Below are positions 10,462 to 21,341 of a stretch of 64,000 bases of DNA, piece after piece; within the stretch, counting starts at the first letter, position 1, and every line of letters starts with the position of its first letter. The notes beneath the pieces are model-generated. The model ran no database searches. It saw only the letters and a program-made list of their open reading frames with translations, and was not told where the DNA came from. This stretch comes from Moniliophthora roreri (lineage: Eukaryota; Basidiomycota; Agaricomycetes; Agaricales; Marasmiaceae), in NCBI GenBank assembly GCA_001466705.2, contig LATX02000188.1, forward strand, positions 62,001 to 126,000, given 5' to 3'. The translations under genes and the position numbers were made by a program.

Positions 10462-11866
10462 CTACCGCCCAGCCAAGGTCTAGACTTCAGATCTAGACAA
10501 CCTATCTAAGATTCTCTGTCTTCATAAAGTTCTGCATTATAATTCCCCAATTCATCCAGAGACTACCCATGACTCATCTGCTTATCTACTGAAGCTTCTG
10601 TGAGATCAGCCATCATTACCTTTTTTGAGTCTACCCTCATAAAGACGAACTCTCTGTGTATATCTTCTCTGCTCACTTTGAAATGCCTCTTACTGCTCTC
10701 CATTGCCAAAGATGTATGGGTCATCATTATAATCATTATGGTCCAACAGAGCACCACTGTCTGAGCAAGGCTTTCTATGTAGAAGTCACAAAGACTATCT
10801 TTGCTTAAAGCACCCCACAGTGATATGACCAGGTTGATACTCAAAGCATTGCTTGCACATGTAAGGTAGCCCACATTCATATTCTACTGACCCCCCATGT
10901 GGCAAGGCATGACTTTCCATTTTAGGCTTTGAATTTTGTTCCTATCTCACTCCTTCCATCTGTAGATGTCAATAAGTTGAATTCATTGTTTTGTTCTCTG
11001 AGAATTACTCTAAATAGTTTGTAGTATCTAGTTATGTTAATTTTAATGATATTGAGCATAATTTGAATCCCCTAATAGAGCAGTATTGAACTGAGCAATG
11101 TTAAGGCTATGCAAAGTGGCTCTATCACCTTTGTCTGGAATCTTCAAGTGAGGATGACCTGTAGAAGAATGCTTTGGCATCTCTCAAGGCAACTCCACTT
11201 GTTTGCATAAGATGGTATGTTATCCAGCATTTTACAAGCTCTTTCTCTTACTATTTCTGTAGATTCTGCAACCATGCCCTCAGATGCCTACGTGAAAGGA
11301 CTCAATGGTAGAGAGGCTGCATATGCTGTGAAGCATTATAGAGGTCATCAGTGCATTCTGACTGACTATCTGAAAGATTTTGAGAAGTCAGAGTGCCTTG
11401 AGAACTTCAGAAACCTGTGAAATATATAATTTGCAGCACTATTTGAATATTAGAGGTTGTAAATTATGTTTATTTGATATAAAACTTAGGGTACATCTTC
11501 TTTACATAGTAATAAATGATTCTCAGAGAACAAAAGCATCATTTTGTGTTGAGGACTTGAGAACAAAGGCTTTGAAGGTGCAACTTCAACTGTGCAGAGG
11601 CCCAATTTGGTAAGAGGTAATGCTGTGACTGCTGCCATGTGGGGTTGGTAGAATATGAGTGCAGGCTACCTTAGCTCAGGCAGTTTCAGGGGAAATGTGT
11701 TGGAAAACACAGATATACATTGAAGCAAACTTGATGCAGTAATATCTACATTGATGATCTATCACATATTGACAGATACATATGGATTACCTAGTTACCA
11801 TTCTCACTTACACACTTTATAACATTCATATGATTTACTATTTATATCTATTCCTTTATACTAGCT
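10462..11866. other. Unassigned insertion between accessory ORF and LTR of A-minus
   Basis: In the young family A element only about 375 bases separate the zinc knuckles from the LTR. Here there are about 1.5 kb, so roughly 1.2 kb has been inserted or replaced. It holds a 105-codon reverse ORF (10880-10563) and a forward ORF 11217-11420 with coding-like text (GREAAYAVKHYRGHQC), neither of which I recognise. No LTR or inverted repeat ends were found. Origin unknown. Confidence 0.4.
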
Positions 11867-12910
11867 TTGTATATAAGCCAGCTGTACTTAGCAGTAGTAC
11901 CTCACCCATTTGTCCTCAGGTCTACCCAGACCAATGAGGTAACAAATGTTACTATTCAGTATCCTTGGCTTCACTACCTCTATTCTCATAAATCTAACAA
12001 GATGGCACTCCAGTTGACACATAAGGCAGAGACATGCTCCATCAGTTTCTCTATAGGTCTGTTCCCAGGTGTCTGCTGCTATGATTTGTCTTTTGGTGGG
12101 CCTTTGCTCTCTAGTGGGGGCAGAGGCATATTCTTGTCTCCTTCCTCTGCCTCTCTGGCCACCTCTTCTACTTCAACCTCTTCTACTTCAACCTCTAGGT
12201 TGAATTGAGTTTCTTGGTGTCTGTAGGTTGAAGAGGGCAAGAGAGTTGACTGGGGGGATAAGGGAGGCAACATGTTCTGGCTTCAGTTTAGTATCAGGAT
12301 TGGGAGAGGGAGAGGGTTCAGAATATACAAGAGTGTAGTTGGTATCAGGTTTGGTAGTTGCATCAGGAGAAAAGGTGAGTTGGTCCTGGAGAGAGAGTCT
12401 AGAGTATCCATTCCTATCAGTTCATTGTCTGAGGTGGTTGAGAAGAGAGAAAGTATTGGGGTCAGGGTATTTGAAAGGGGCTTGGGGATCTGCAGGGGGA
12501 GGCATGGACAAATGTGGATAGTAGGGAAAGGTAGATGGTACTGTTACTGGCCCTTCTAATCCAAGCCTGTAGTTGCATGCAAAGAGGACCCAATTAGCAA
12601 TTTCCAAATTGCAACCCTCTGCAATCTTTTTGAGTAACTGGCATTAGGCTCTGAGGAAAAAGAGGCTTTTGACAGCTGGTTCCAGACAATTGTCTGAATT
12701 GGTGGCTCATCAAATCTGCTGATCATACTGATGGGAGTTGAAGAAGTGGAGGAGTTGGTAGGGGTTTGGTTGTAAGCCATGATGGTAGGTGATGTTTTCA
12801 CCATAGTGTCCATTTCCAGCCTCAGTAGGAACAGAGCTCAGGATTCTGTGTGACTGGGTACTAGAAGTAGCAACAGAAGAAGAAGAGGCAGTAGACACAT
12901 CAGAGGACAT
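11867..12910 (-). pseudogene. 3' accessory ORF region of A-minus, decayed
   Basis: Read from 12910 downwards it follows the accessory ORF of the young element step by step: a Ser/Thr-rich start, GENITYHHGLQPNPYQLLHF, a cysteine-containing block (AEGCNLEIANWVLFACNY), GLEGPVTVPSTFPYYPHLSMPP, a Glu-rich block made of EVEEVEVEE units, and HVSALCVNWSAI. The first zinc knuckle survives only as C-L-M-C-QLECH and the rest has lost its cysteines. This third copy confirms that the accessory region is a stable part of the family. Frames are broken by stops and shifts. Confidence 0.75.
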
Positions 12911-12911
12911 A

Positions 12912-13204
12912 TTAGCTCATAAGAGTTGATGGGTTCAAGCTTTCAACATGTGCTTCTTTAAATAGTCCAGGTAAAATGTCCCAACAATTTGTCATTTCAT
13001 TTTTCTTCAACATTGAATCAGTATTGTTAACATGTAGAAGGTCAGTAATGAGATCTATTGCACAGATCTGAAATGGAAATGATGACTTGGTACTTTGAAG
13101 CAGCTGGATTGGCATTCTAGTTGAATGTATATTAGTCTTCATTTGTTGGCAAGGTACACATCTATTGACAAAGTTTCTGATGAACTTTGTCATTCCAGGC
13201 TACC
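12912..13204 (-). pseudogene. Integrase of A-minus, part 2 (zinc-binding C pair and chromodomain tail)
   Basis: Begins PGMTKFIRNFVNRCVPCQQ, the second half of the H2C2 zinc-binding domain, followed by the start of the catalytic core (CAIDLITDL). After TDSML the text jumps to MTNCWDILPGLFKE, which corresponds to the chromodomain tail MENCLDLLKDYIKK of the young element. About 940 bases encoding the other two catalytic acidic residues are therefore deleted. The upstream half continues at 13639 on the far side of a solo LTR. Confidence 0.8.
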
Positions 13205-13638
13205 TGTTACACTACTTCACACAATGACACTAGAAACTATCTAATGTTATTGCCAAAGTCACAAGTCAAGTTTGAGTACACTCAAAGGGTTCTTTGAGGT
13301 TCAGAGTTCCTTCAGTTGTTGTGCTGACACAAGTAGATAGATTTAGACAGGTCAAGCTGGAGAGCTTAGACCATAGTACAAGTGCTTAAATAAGTACATC
13401 TGATATCTACATAAAGTTTGTATGTAAGTGGTAGTATTGGTTAAATATGAGTAATACCTGAATCTATCGGTGTATACTGACAAAGTACTATTACAACTGT
13501 GAGAGAGAAGGGAGCTAGGAAGGCGTATGTGTCCAATGTAAGATGAAACCATATATGAGAGAGAAAAAGGGGACTGGGAAAGTGTAATAAGTCCAAGGGA
13601 AAGAGAAGCATGGATATGTGACAGGAAAATTTGTAACA
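13205..13638 (-). repeat. Solo LTR of family A inserted in integrase of A-minus
   Basis: On the reverse strand it runs from TGTTACAAAT (13638) to GTAGTGTAACA (13205), 434 bp, with the family A core (CCAGCTTGACCTG) and the CCACTTTCCCAG-like blocks. It lies exactly between VQCDYWW and PGMTKF of the integrase, which are continuous (DFWWPGM) in the young element. Flanks are CTACC on the left and CCACC on the right, a 5-bp target duplication with one C/T change. No internal sequence remains, as expected after LTR-LTR recombination. Confidence 0.9.
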
Positions 13639-15460
13639 CCACCAGTAATCACACTGCACTTGTTCCACAGTGTTCTATTGTCCTGAGTGCTCTACTCCAG
13701 TCCCCTCATGGATTTCTTTTACTATTTGTTATTGTAACTTGCTATAGTCTGGAACATAAACCTTTCCTTTGAAAAATAGCAAGTTATCTTTGATTTCCCA
13801 GTTGGAGAGTGTTGACTTAATTAGTGGCACATCCTGGTCTAATAACATCTCCAGGGCCATTCTGTGGAAATCATCTGATCCTAACTGTCATCTAATTTCT
13901 TCTCCTAACTCCAAGTTTATCCCTTTGATGAACAGGTGGTTGGGTAGGAGTATAACATTCTCATTATCAGTATCTTCCTCTTCTTGCTCATTTGAGTGTC
14001 AAGACAACACATCAGCCTGAGCCATCTGTTTCCCTGGCATGTGCACCAAAGTGAGGTTAAATTCAGAAAGGAATAGGCTCTATTGTGCCTGTCTTTAGTT
14101 CAACTTCTGTGCAGTTCAGAAATAGGTTAAGTTCTTGTGATCAGAGAGAATGACAATTTTGTGTTCCCCTCCCATAGGATAGTGTTGCCATTCTGTCACT
14201 GCTTGCACAATGGCCAGAAGTTCCCAATAATAGATCTTGTAGTTCTGTTCTGTTGGAAATAAGGACTTGGACAGATAGATATCCACACAGGTGCCATTCT
14301 CCGTCTGGTCCTTTTTGCTGCAGGACTGCTCCCATTGCCCACTTTGAGGTGTCTGCTTCAATGACAAATAGTTTGATCGAGTCTGGTATCTTTAGGACAG
14401 ATTCTGATAGAAACTTCCTTTTCAAATACTTGAAGGCCTTTTAACAGACCTGAGTCTATTTGAATTTGTGGTTCTTTTTCATAAGGTCATTCAGTGGTTT
14501 GGCAATATTTAAGTATCTACTGATGAACTTCTGATAAAAGTTACCAAAGCCCAGAAAGGCTTATATGCCTTTAACTGTTTGCAGTGGTTTCCATTTGGCT
14601 ATCCCTGCCAGTTTGACCAGGTCTATCATGATATGCCCAGGCTGAATAACCATCTCTAGAAAGATGACTTCCTTGACTTCGAACTCACACTTCTCAGGTT
14701 TAAGACACAAGTCATGTTTCTGTATTCTCTGAAGAAGCTAACAGGTGTGCTTCTGATGTTCTTTCTGATCTTTTGAGAAGATCAGAATGTCATCCATATA
14801 TATGATGCACCATTCTTCATTCATGAAGTCTGACAGAATGTCATTCATGAAAGCTTAGAATGTTGCTGGCAAGTTACTGAGTCCAAAGAACATTACTTTT
14901 GGCTCAAAGAGTCCTCTGTTGGTTTTGAAAGTGGCTTTCCACTGATCTTCATCTTTGATCCTGATGTTGTTATAGCTGTTTCTGAGGTCCAGTTTGCTGA
15001 AGATTTTGGCTCCTTTCAGCTTGTCAATGAGTTCTGACACCAATGGAAGAGGTTATGTGTTCTTAATTGTCTCTTTGTTCAGCTTCCAATAGTCCTGTGT
15101 TGGTCTGAGCACCTCTTTTTTCTTTTTGGCTACAAAAAAGAACAGAGATGCCATTGGAGACTTTAATTTGTGGATAAAGTCTTTCTGTAAATTTTCTTTG
15201 AGGAACTTGTCTTTCTTTGTTTGCTCGCTCAGTGAAAGCAGGTAGAGCTTACAGTCTCACAGTACAAAGTCTAGTTTCAGGTCAATAGCATGATTATATA
15301 ACCAGGACAGTGGAAATCATTTGGACTTCCTTTTTTCAAACTGCAAATAATATTCAGCAAGATAGAATGGTACTAGTTCTTCAATGACTTTCTTCAGGGT
15401 CTCTTTTGCTTGTGCCAGCTCCCAAGACATAGTAGTTTTAGCCCAAATAAGGACCTCTGG
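13639..15460 (-). pseudogene. Reverse transcriptase-RNase H (and integrase start) of A-minus
   Basis: Read from about 15440 downwards: the RT start with [13 protein letters not shown] text, [19 protein letters not shown] (15040-14990), [41 protein letters not shown] near 14800-14770 (the YxDD active site), chromovirus-type [12 protein letters not shown], then RNase H with VIEADTSKWAMGAVL, NYKIYYWELLAIVQA and [12 protein letters not shown], and a linker to the integrase zinc domain (LLFFKGKVYVPD...TVEQVQCDYWW). Numerous stops and shifts break it, including a TAA at 13731-13729 and a TGA before QLGSDDF. It is clearly homologous to the pol at 34547-36300 but diverged. Confidence 0.85.
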
Positions 15461-15466
15461 TTCTGT

Positions 15467-16105
15467 TCAGTCTAGAATTCCAGAGAATTGTCGTATTACG
15501 ATTTTCCAAAGTGGAGGAAATTCTATCTGTCCCATCTGCCAATCAATTTTTGAGTTGTGAGATTGTAACCATAGGAACCCAAGTATGATTTCTTCTTCTT
15601 CTAGTCCTGATATCATGAAGTCTTTACAGAAACTCCTTCCATCTATTAAGAAGTTGAGTTTTACTATATGCAAGATCCAAGCTGTCTTGTTTGGAGTTCT
15701 ATCTACATTAAAGACCTTTACTTTCTTGGGTAGAGGAGTCTATGTTTTCCCAAGAGCACAGGCAAATTTCAGGCTGACAAATTTTCCACCTGCTCCTGAG
15801 TCAAGAAGAGCTCTAGTTTTGACAATTTTGTTTCCTATGTTGTATTTGAGAGGAATGTGCATAGAATTCTGATCAATCATAGCTAATACAAAGTGTGAAA
15901 TCATTATCAGCAGGGGAGATGTTGTACTCTTCTGCTCCATAACATTAAGGAGGAGATTCTTCTCCTCTTTTGGCTGGTTCTCTATGATGACTCAGATCTT
16001 TGTGAACCTGTCTTCCACTGTTTCCTTCTTTAATTTTTCTTTCTTTAGTTTATCTGGGCAGTCTCATATACAGTGCCTGCTTTGTCTACTAATATGCCCT
16101 ATTTT
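15467..16105 (-). pseudogene. Protease and gag C-terminus of A-minus
   Basis: The retropepsin-like part reads ISHFVLAMIDQNSMHIPLKY, then TRALLDSGAGGKFVS with the DSG active site (15850-15800), and ends FPPLWKIVIRQFSGILD. Upstream, at 16105-16020, a remnant of the gag zinc knuckle reads GHISR...C..DCPDK followed by a Lys/Glu-rich tail. The gag N-terminal part is missing here; a matching gag fragment ending just before the knuckle lies at 19620-20262, so the gene appears split by an insertion of about 3.5 kb. Confidence 0.8.
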
Positions 16106-16716
16106 TGGCACAGACATATAGTAGTGCATTTGCATGTCTAATTCCTAATTTAGTGCAGAATACAGACCTGTATATACACACAGCTTAAGCACTAGTTGTC
16201 AATGAACCAATCTGTCTCTCAGATAGCACTATGAAACAACCTAGTTGAGGTTTAGTAGATTATACTAGTCCACTACATTGTAGTAAAGTGTCACTATGAA
16301 GGTCCTTGGTCATAAGCAGGCCAGAAACCACCAATTCCAATCTAATAAAGGAATAGATATCAGTGGGATCTACAGTCTGAATGCACCAGACTGGTTGCAA
16401 AAGCAATCACAAGCATTATAACACACTATTGAGACATTATTATTATGTGGAATGGCATTAAATACTTCAGAAGACCTATATACATGGTCATTGGAACCTA
16501 TATCCAGTCAACCAACCTATGCATTGAGCATTCAAGAATTACAAGCTAGGCTATAATCATGAGTATCTCCACAGAGCCACTATCTAGGCCTAGTGGGACT
16601 CTGCATGTCAGAAGATTGGTGGGATTACACATTTATTGAAATGTAGATAGAGGGTTGACAACTACCAATTGGATAGAGAGGAAGAAAACTAGAGAAGGAG
16701 AAGAAATGTGCTGCAG
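16106..16716. other. Unassigned DNA at left edge of the nested block
   Basis: No coding signal or repeat end that I can support. It lies between the interrupted gag of A-minus and the first copy of a 383-bp direct repeat. Possibly the edge of the inserted block. Confidence 0.3.
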
Positions 16717-17099
16717 TCCACACATTAGTACTGCACCAGTGGTCCTGCACAACATTTGCACAAATATTCCCAATATTGGACATTTTCTATATATAGCAGG
16801 ACTTTTGGACACATACACATTTCTTAAACATATAATATCTTATCTTTTCCCATTATTTTGAGTTTTGGTATTATTCTATTTTCTGGACTGTATATATTGT
16901 GATGTACATTACTTACAAGGCTCAAGCAGCAGCTGGCATCTTGCCTTGCTTCATAGCAGCTTGCTCTGGACGTCTGCATTGGTGCTGTTCCAGGCAAGTT
17001 TGTGACAGTGCTTTACCAACACCTTCTAGGCATTTGCCAGCTGTCTCTTCTATAAGCCAAGATACCAATCAAAAGCTCTATTTTACTGTACTTTAGTGT
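16717..17099. repeat. 383-bp direct repeat, copy 1
   Basis: Nearly identical to 18348-18730, with a handful of substitutions, mostly C/T or A/G (for example GACGTCTGCATT against GATGTCCATGTT). Contains a TATATATAG/TATATATTGTG segment. The two copies bracket satellite DNA and a gypsy fragment. Copy 2 begins immediately after an N, so the duplication could be biological or a scaffold join. Could be LTRs of an uncharacterised element: no TG...CA ends were seen. Confidence 0.85.
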
Positions 17100-17430
17100 T
17101 CTTTTGAGAACTGTACACCACAGGTTGTGTTCATCTGATTACTGGATTCTTTTGAGAACTGTACACCATTGGTTGTGTTAGTGCACCAAAACTTGAATAA
17201 GCACATTGCTTCAGTCACATTTATTGGTGTTTCATTGATCTGGGAGTCCTCCGCCACTGGTTCACATTACTGGACCAAAACACTTGTGAACACGGTGCTT
17301 TACATTGTGTTCACTTAGTATTGGAGTCTATTAAGAGTCCTTTGCTATTGGGTTGCATCTGTGCACCAAACCCTTACAGAACACGTTACTTAGATTGTGT
17401 TCAACCAGTGTTTGACTTGCTTGAGAGTTC
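17100..17430. repeat. Degenerate ~90-bp satellite, short array
   Basis: Three to four diverged units of about 90 bases, each with the order TATTGGA.TCT.TTAAGAGTCCTT, a TATTGGTT segment, CACCAAAAC, ...AACACGTT.CTT and TGTGTTCA. Same family as the longer array at 18770-19440. One internal piece (TTTTGAGAACTGTACACCA) is repeated twice with about 50-base spacing. Confidence 0.75.
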
Positions 17431-18346
17431 TACACTATTGGTATGCCCCTGTGCACCATAAAAGTCGCACAGCTCTAATGGGTCCTCTACTACCCCTTCA
17501 TCCTTCTCGAACCTCATGGGTTCCCCATCATCATCTCCATCTCGGTCTGCAGGATCTAGCTTATGAATAGCTGCTTCCTGTCCACCTGGTGGCCTCCACA
17601 ATAAACCATCTGCCAAACCATGGCTGGCCACTGGAATATGAATTAAGGTGAAATGGTACTTCTGTATTTCTTCTATCCACCTATTGATCATCGCATTGGG
17701 AGTAATACTGGGATTGTCTAGCATTCCCTTTATGTATTTAGCATCGGTTTCTACTGCTAGCTTTCTACATTCTACGGTCCAATAATGTGTTGCTAATAGG
17801 GCTAACTTCAATCCATAGAGTTCTCTCTTGGGTTTAGAGAACCTAGCTTCCCTCTCATTAAGAGTTATAGAACTGAATAAGCGATAGTTTCTCTTTTTCT
17901 TGTCTGATATGTCATGTTGGTAGAGATAATATCCTACTGCCAAGTAAGAGGTATCTACTGCCAATATGACCTCCCCCTCACTTTTATAGTCTATAGGTTT
18001 CAGAGGCTCCATGTTGCACAAAGCCTTAGGTCCCCATTCAACTGCTACATTGTCCCACACAAGACATTGTATTGGGGCAGCTATCTTAGCAAAGTTTTTA
18101 ATAAACTGCCTTACTTGTCCACAAGTCCCCAAAAAGCTTCTTACATCCGTCTTGGTATTCAGTGGTGAAGGCCAAGTAGTAATGGCCTCTATCTTATCAT
18201 GGGTAGGTTTGAGTCCCACATAGGTACACCTGTGTCCTACTACAATTGTTTCATTGCAGCATACAAAAGACTTTTTCCCCATGAATGTTCCACCACAGTA
18301 TTTAACACGTTGTAAAGTTCAATTTATGCTCTGCATATGTTCCCAT
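17401..18346 (-). pseudogene. RT C-terminus and RNase H of a third gypsy lineage (family C)
   Basis: An open frame from 18282 to 17401 reads KKSFVCCNETIVVGHRCTY, then RSFLGTCGQVRQFIKNFAK, ILAVDTSYLAVGYYLYQ, SITLNEREARFSKPKRELYGL, VETDAKYIKGML and HFTLIHIPVASHGLADGL. This is the RT thumb/connection and RNase H of a gypsy clade distinct from families A and B. Between WGPKALCNMEPL and KPIDY it is shorter than the family, so an internal deletion is likely. The upstream RT is absent, cut at the N at 18347. The last codons run into satellite sequence near 17430. Confidence 0.85.
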
Positions 18347-18347
18347 N

Positions 18348-18730
18348 TCCACACATTAGTACTGCACCAGTGGTCCTGCACAACATTTGCACAAATATTC
18401 CCAATATTGGACATTTTCTATATATAGCAGGACTTTTGGACACATACACATTTCTTAAACATATAATATCTTATCTTTTCCCATTATTTTGAGTTTTGGT
18501 ATTATTCTATTTTCTGGACTGTATATAATGTGATGTACATTAGTTACAAGGCTCAAGCAGCAGCTGGCATCTTGCCTCACTTCATAGCAGCTTGCCCTAG
18601 ATGTCCATGTTGGTGCTGTTCCAGGCAAGTTTGCAACAGTGCTTTACCAACACCTTCTAGGCATTTGCCAGCTGTCTCTTCTACAAGCCAAGATACCAAT
18701 CAAAAGCTCTATTTTACTGTACTTTAGTGT
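18348..18730. repeat. 383-bp direct repeat, copy 2
   Basis: Second copy of the repeat at 16717-17099, in the same orientation. It starts directly at the N at 18347, which suggests a gap closed at a repeat boundary. Confidence 0.85.
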
Positions 18731-18769
18731 GAAATACACTTAAGTCAACCAACCACCTTGTAAACATGT

Positions 18770-19440
18770 TCCAATAGGTTGTGTTCATCTAATTATTGGA
18801 TTCCTTTGAGAACTGTACACCATTGGCTGCATTAGTGCACCAAAACTTAAGTAAACACATTGCTTCAGTTGCATTCAGTGGTGTTTTATTGATCTGAGAG
18901 TCCTCTGCTACTGGTTCACATTACTGGACCAAAACACTTGTGAACACAGTGCTTTACATTGTGTTCACTCAGTATTGGAGTCTATTAAGAGTCCTTTGCT
19001 ATTGGGTTGTGTCTGCTCACCAAAACCTTACAGAACATGTTACTTAGGTCATATTCAACTAGTATTTGACTTGCTTGAGAGTCCTACACTATTTGTACAC
19101 CCCTGTGCACTATAACTCTTCTAAACAGGTTGCTCTGCACCATGTTCACCCATTATTAGACTCTGTGAAGAGAGCCCTTGACTATTGGTATGCCCCCATG
19201 GACCATAACTCTTGTGAAAATGTTGTTTTGCACTGCATTCATCCATTTTTGGACCCTATTAAGAGTCCATGACCATTGGTACACTCCTATGGACCATAAC
19301 TTTCATAAATGTGTTGTTTTGCACCATGTTCACTTATTATTGGATTCTGTGAAGAGTCCTTGACAATTGGTTCACTCCTATGGTTCTAATTCTGTCAGAA
19401 CACACTACTTAGGTCATGTTCAATTCAATTTTGATTGTTC
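18770..19440. repeat. Degenerate ~90-bp satellite array (about 7 units)
   Basis: About seven head-to-tail units of 86-93 bases. Each has a TATTGGA-like start, a GAGAGTCCT..GACTATTGGT block, CACTCCTATGGACCATAACT or a CACCAAAAC variant, then a GTGTTG.TTTGCACCATGTTCAC block. Units differ at roughly a fifth to a third of positions, so the array is old. No coding frame runs through it. Confidence 0.8.
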
Positions 19441-19619
19441 TAAGCCTTCTAAAATCTTACAAATAATCAAATAAACTCCAAACCCCCTTGGACTTGATCT
19501 TTCAACTCAGATCTAGTTTATCTTGATGTCAGAGCTCTATACTCACTCTTCACACTTGACAAGTATTCAACATAATCTTGAAGTAGAAGGATTCTGTCTC
19601 CTTCAAGCCTCAAGAACTA

Positions 19620-20262
19620 CTAATGGGTGTTCTGTGAAGGATTGAGATGCTTCCTTCTTAGAAGCACAAAACCACTGTCTTCACTGCATTGGAAGCATAG
19701 TCCTTTCGTCATGTATTCCTTCCAATTTTCATCATTAATCTTCTTAATTGCTACCTCCTTCTTTCAGAAACTCCTTCTTTCCTTTCCTTCTTCCCAATTG
19801 AGTCTTCTTCCATACTGCTGTGCCTATTTCCAGGACTTGTCATAGAGTATGGCCACATTCATCCAGTCTGTAATGTTTTCTGGCTTTCCCTCTGGCCTAG
19901 TCATGATCTTTAACATCAAGCTTCTCAGTAACTCTCTTTTAAATGCTTTGATCTGTGCAGTGTTGTTGTAGCCACTCTGATCAGCCAGGTATTTGAATTG
20001 GTAGCTATATTCATCTGCTTACTCCTTCATCTTCAAATTCCTAAGCTTCATCTAGGCATCAAGTTCTACATTAAGAGGCTTGAAGGACTCCTTGAAGCTT
20101 TTAAGAAAGTCTTCTCATTTTGGGATCTTGGTGGGGTCTCTTTCAGCTAACGTCTTGGTTTTATTGAATTTCCAAAACTGTGTAGCTCCTCTCTGGATAT
20201 AGAAGGGCATAAACAACACCTTCAACTTGTCATTCTTAAAGGCTCTCAGGTTTAGAGCAACA
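19620..20262 (-). pseudogene. Gag fragment of family A (probably of A-minus)
   Basis: From 20262 downwards: a segment like FYIQRGATQFWKFNKTKTLA, WEDFLKSFKESFKPLNVELDA, ADEYSYQFKYLADQSGYNN, AQIKAFKRELLRSLMLKIMT, RPEGKPENITDWMNVAILYDKS, and KDY....LCFQC, the first cysteines of the zinc knuckle, where homology stops. It matches residues of the young gag at 33300-33850 in order. The break inside the knuckle fits the break at 16105, so both are probably one gag split by the block between them. Stops and shifts are present. Confidence 0.8.
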
Positions 20263-20370
20263 CTGCCCAAGCAGTTCTGGGAATATAAGGATGTCTTCTT
20301 CAAAGAATCCTTTGACCATCTTCCAGAACATCAGCTATGGGATCATGCAATTGAGTTAGTACCTGGTCCT
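20262..20370 (+). pseudogene. Family B pol fragment (start of reverse transcriptase)
   Basis: Reads LPKQFWEYKDVFFKESFDHL then DHAIELVPGPC, corresponding to 47775-47882 of the family B pol relic. It joins the family A gag on the left, and on the right an inverted LTR terminus starting exactly at TGTAAGGG. The missing continuation of this RT appears at 29282. Confidence 0.8.
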
Positions 20371-20465
20371 TGTAAGGGAAACCTCTGGAGGCTATCACAT
20401 AAGCCTAGCAGTGGGGGATTCAAAGTATATTAACACTAGAATACATAAAAACACAAAAACATTGC
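20371..20465 (-). repeat. 47-bp LTR-B terminus (reverse) plus a 37-bp unexplained spacer
   Basis: 20371-20417 is the end of an LTR-B in reverse orientation, complete to the terminal TGTAAG, with the block CCTCTGGAGGCTATCACA. It is followed by TATTAACAC.AGAATACATAAAAACACAAAAACAT, which recurs at 46334-46370 inside another LTR-B. The forward LTR-B at 20466 follows. Confidence 0.75.
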
Positions 20466-21080
20466 TGTAAGAGGAACATCTGTTTTCCTTATTATCTTAC
20501 CATACTAGAGTAGTACACTTAGTTACTCTATTACGAGTTGTTGTGATGAGGTACAGTGTCCAGAGTGTTGTACATATATTCTCTTTATATTCCCCTTCAA
20601 TTCTCCACCTACAGTTATCTTATAATGTCTCTAGAACTCACCGAGTTACGCATTTTTGATTTCAAACGTTTGTAGCGCGTTACCTGTTGAACCGTGGGCT
20701 TAATGGTGCATTCCAGTGCATTCTGCACTATCGAAAACCTTATCCCCAATGCCGCAGGTCCCCATCCATCTGTTATTGCATAATATTCATTTTTTGGTGC
20801 AAGTCTTATCAGCTCATTTGCAGCACTTTGTGAGTTTCACTTTGTATATCCTTTTACTGTTCTACTATACATGCTGCAATGTTTTTATATGTTATAGCTT
20901 CATTGTTATATATTCTTCTACTGTTTAGACACAGATTTTGGCACTCTGGTGCTTAGATATGTCATAGTTCTCATGCATTCTTGAGACATCATCATATATA
21001 ATGTAGTTTAGATTGTGTGAGTCAAGATCCTCCCAATACTCCGTCATATATACTGTAATGATGGCAGTGGAATCCTTTTA
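20466..21080 (+). repeat. LTR-B, 3' part interrupted by a Harbinger-type transposon
   Basis: Begins TGTAAGAGGAACATCTG and follows the 718-bp LTR-B consensus (see 26878-27595) to GAATCCTTTTA, where it stops at a TTA. The next bases, GGCCCCACTTGGG, look like a PIF/Harbinger terminus. The remaining ~80 bases of the LTR were not found downstream. Confidence 0.85.
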
Positions 21081-21341
21081 GGCCCCACTTGGGAACCCAG
21101 AGTCAGATTTGGCAGGACATGAGTTGCAGTCCCACCTATGCAAAATTTGTGGAAAAGTTCAACCCCCATCCTGTGTTCAGAAACTGAAATTGAAAATCAG
21201 ACTTTTGTCATGCCTTTGGCCCAGTGTCAAAAGCTAGGCTGAAGGCCTGTATCTGAAATTCTTTCCTTTCCTTTCTCTTTCCCTTCTCCTTTCTCATTCC
21301 CATTCCCATTCCCATTCTCTTCTTGTTATCAAGCTTGCATC

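Noticed and set aside
17401..17460. C-terminus of the family C frame (about 25 last codons) as part of the protein
   Set aside because: The DNA there is satellite-like, so the frame simply runs on into repeat sequence.
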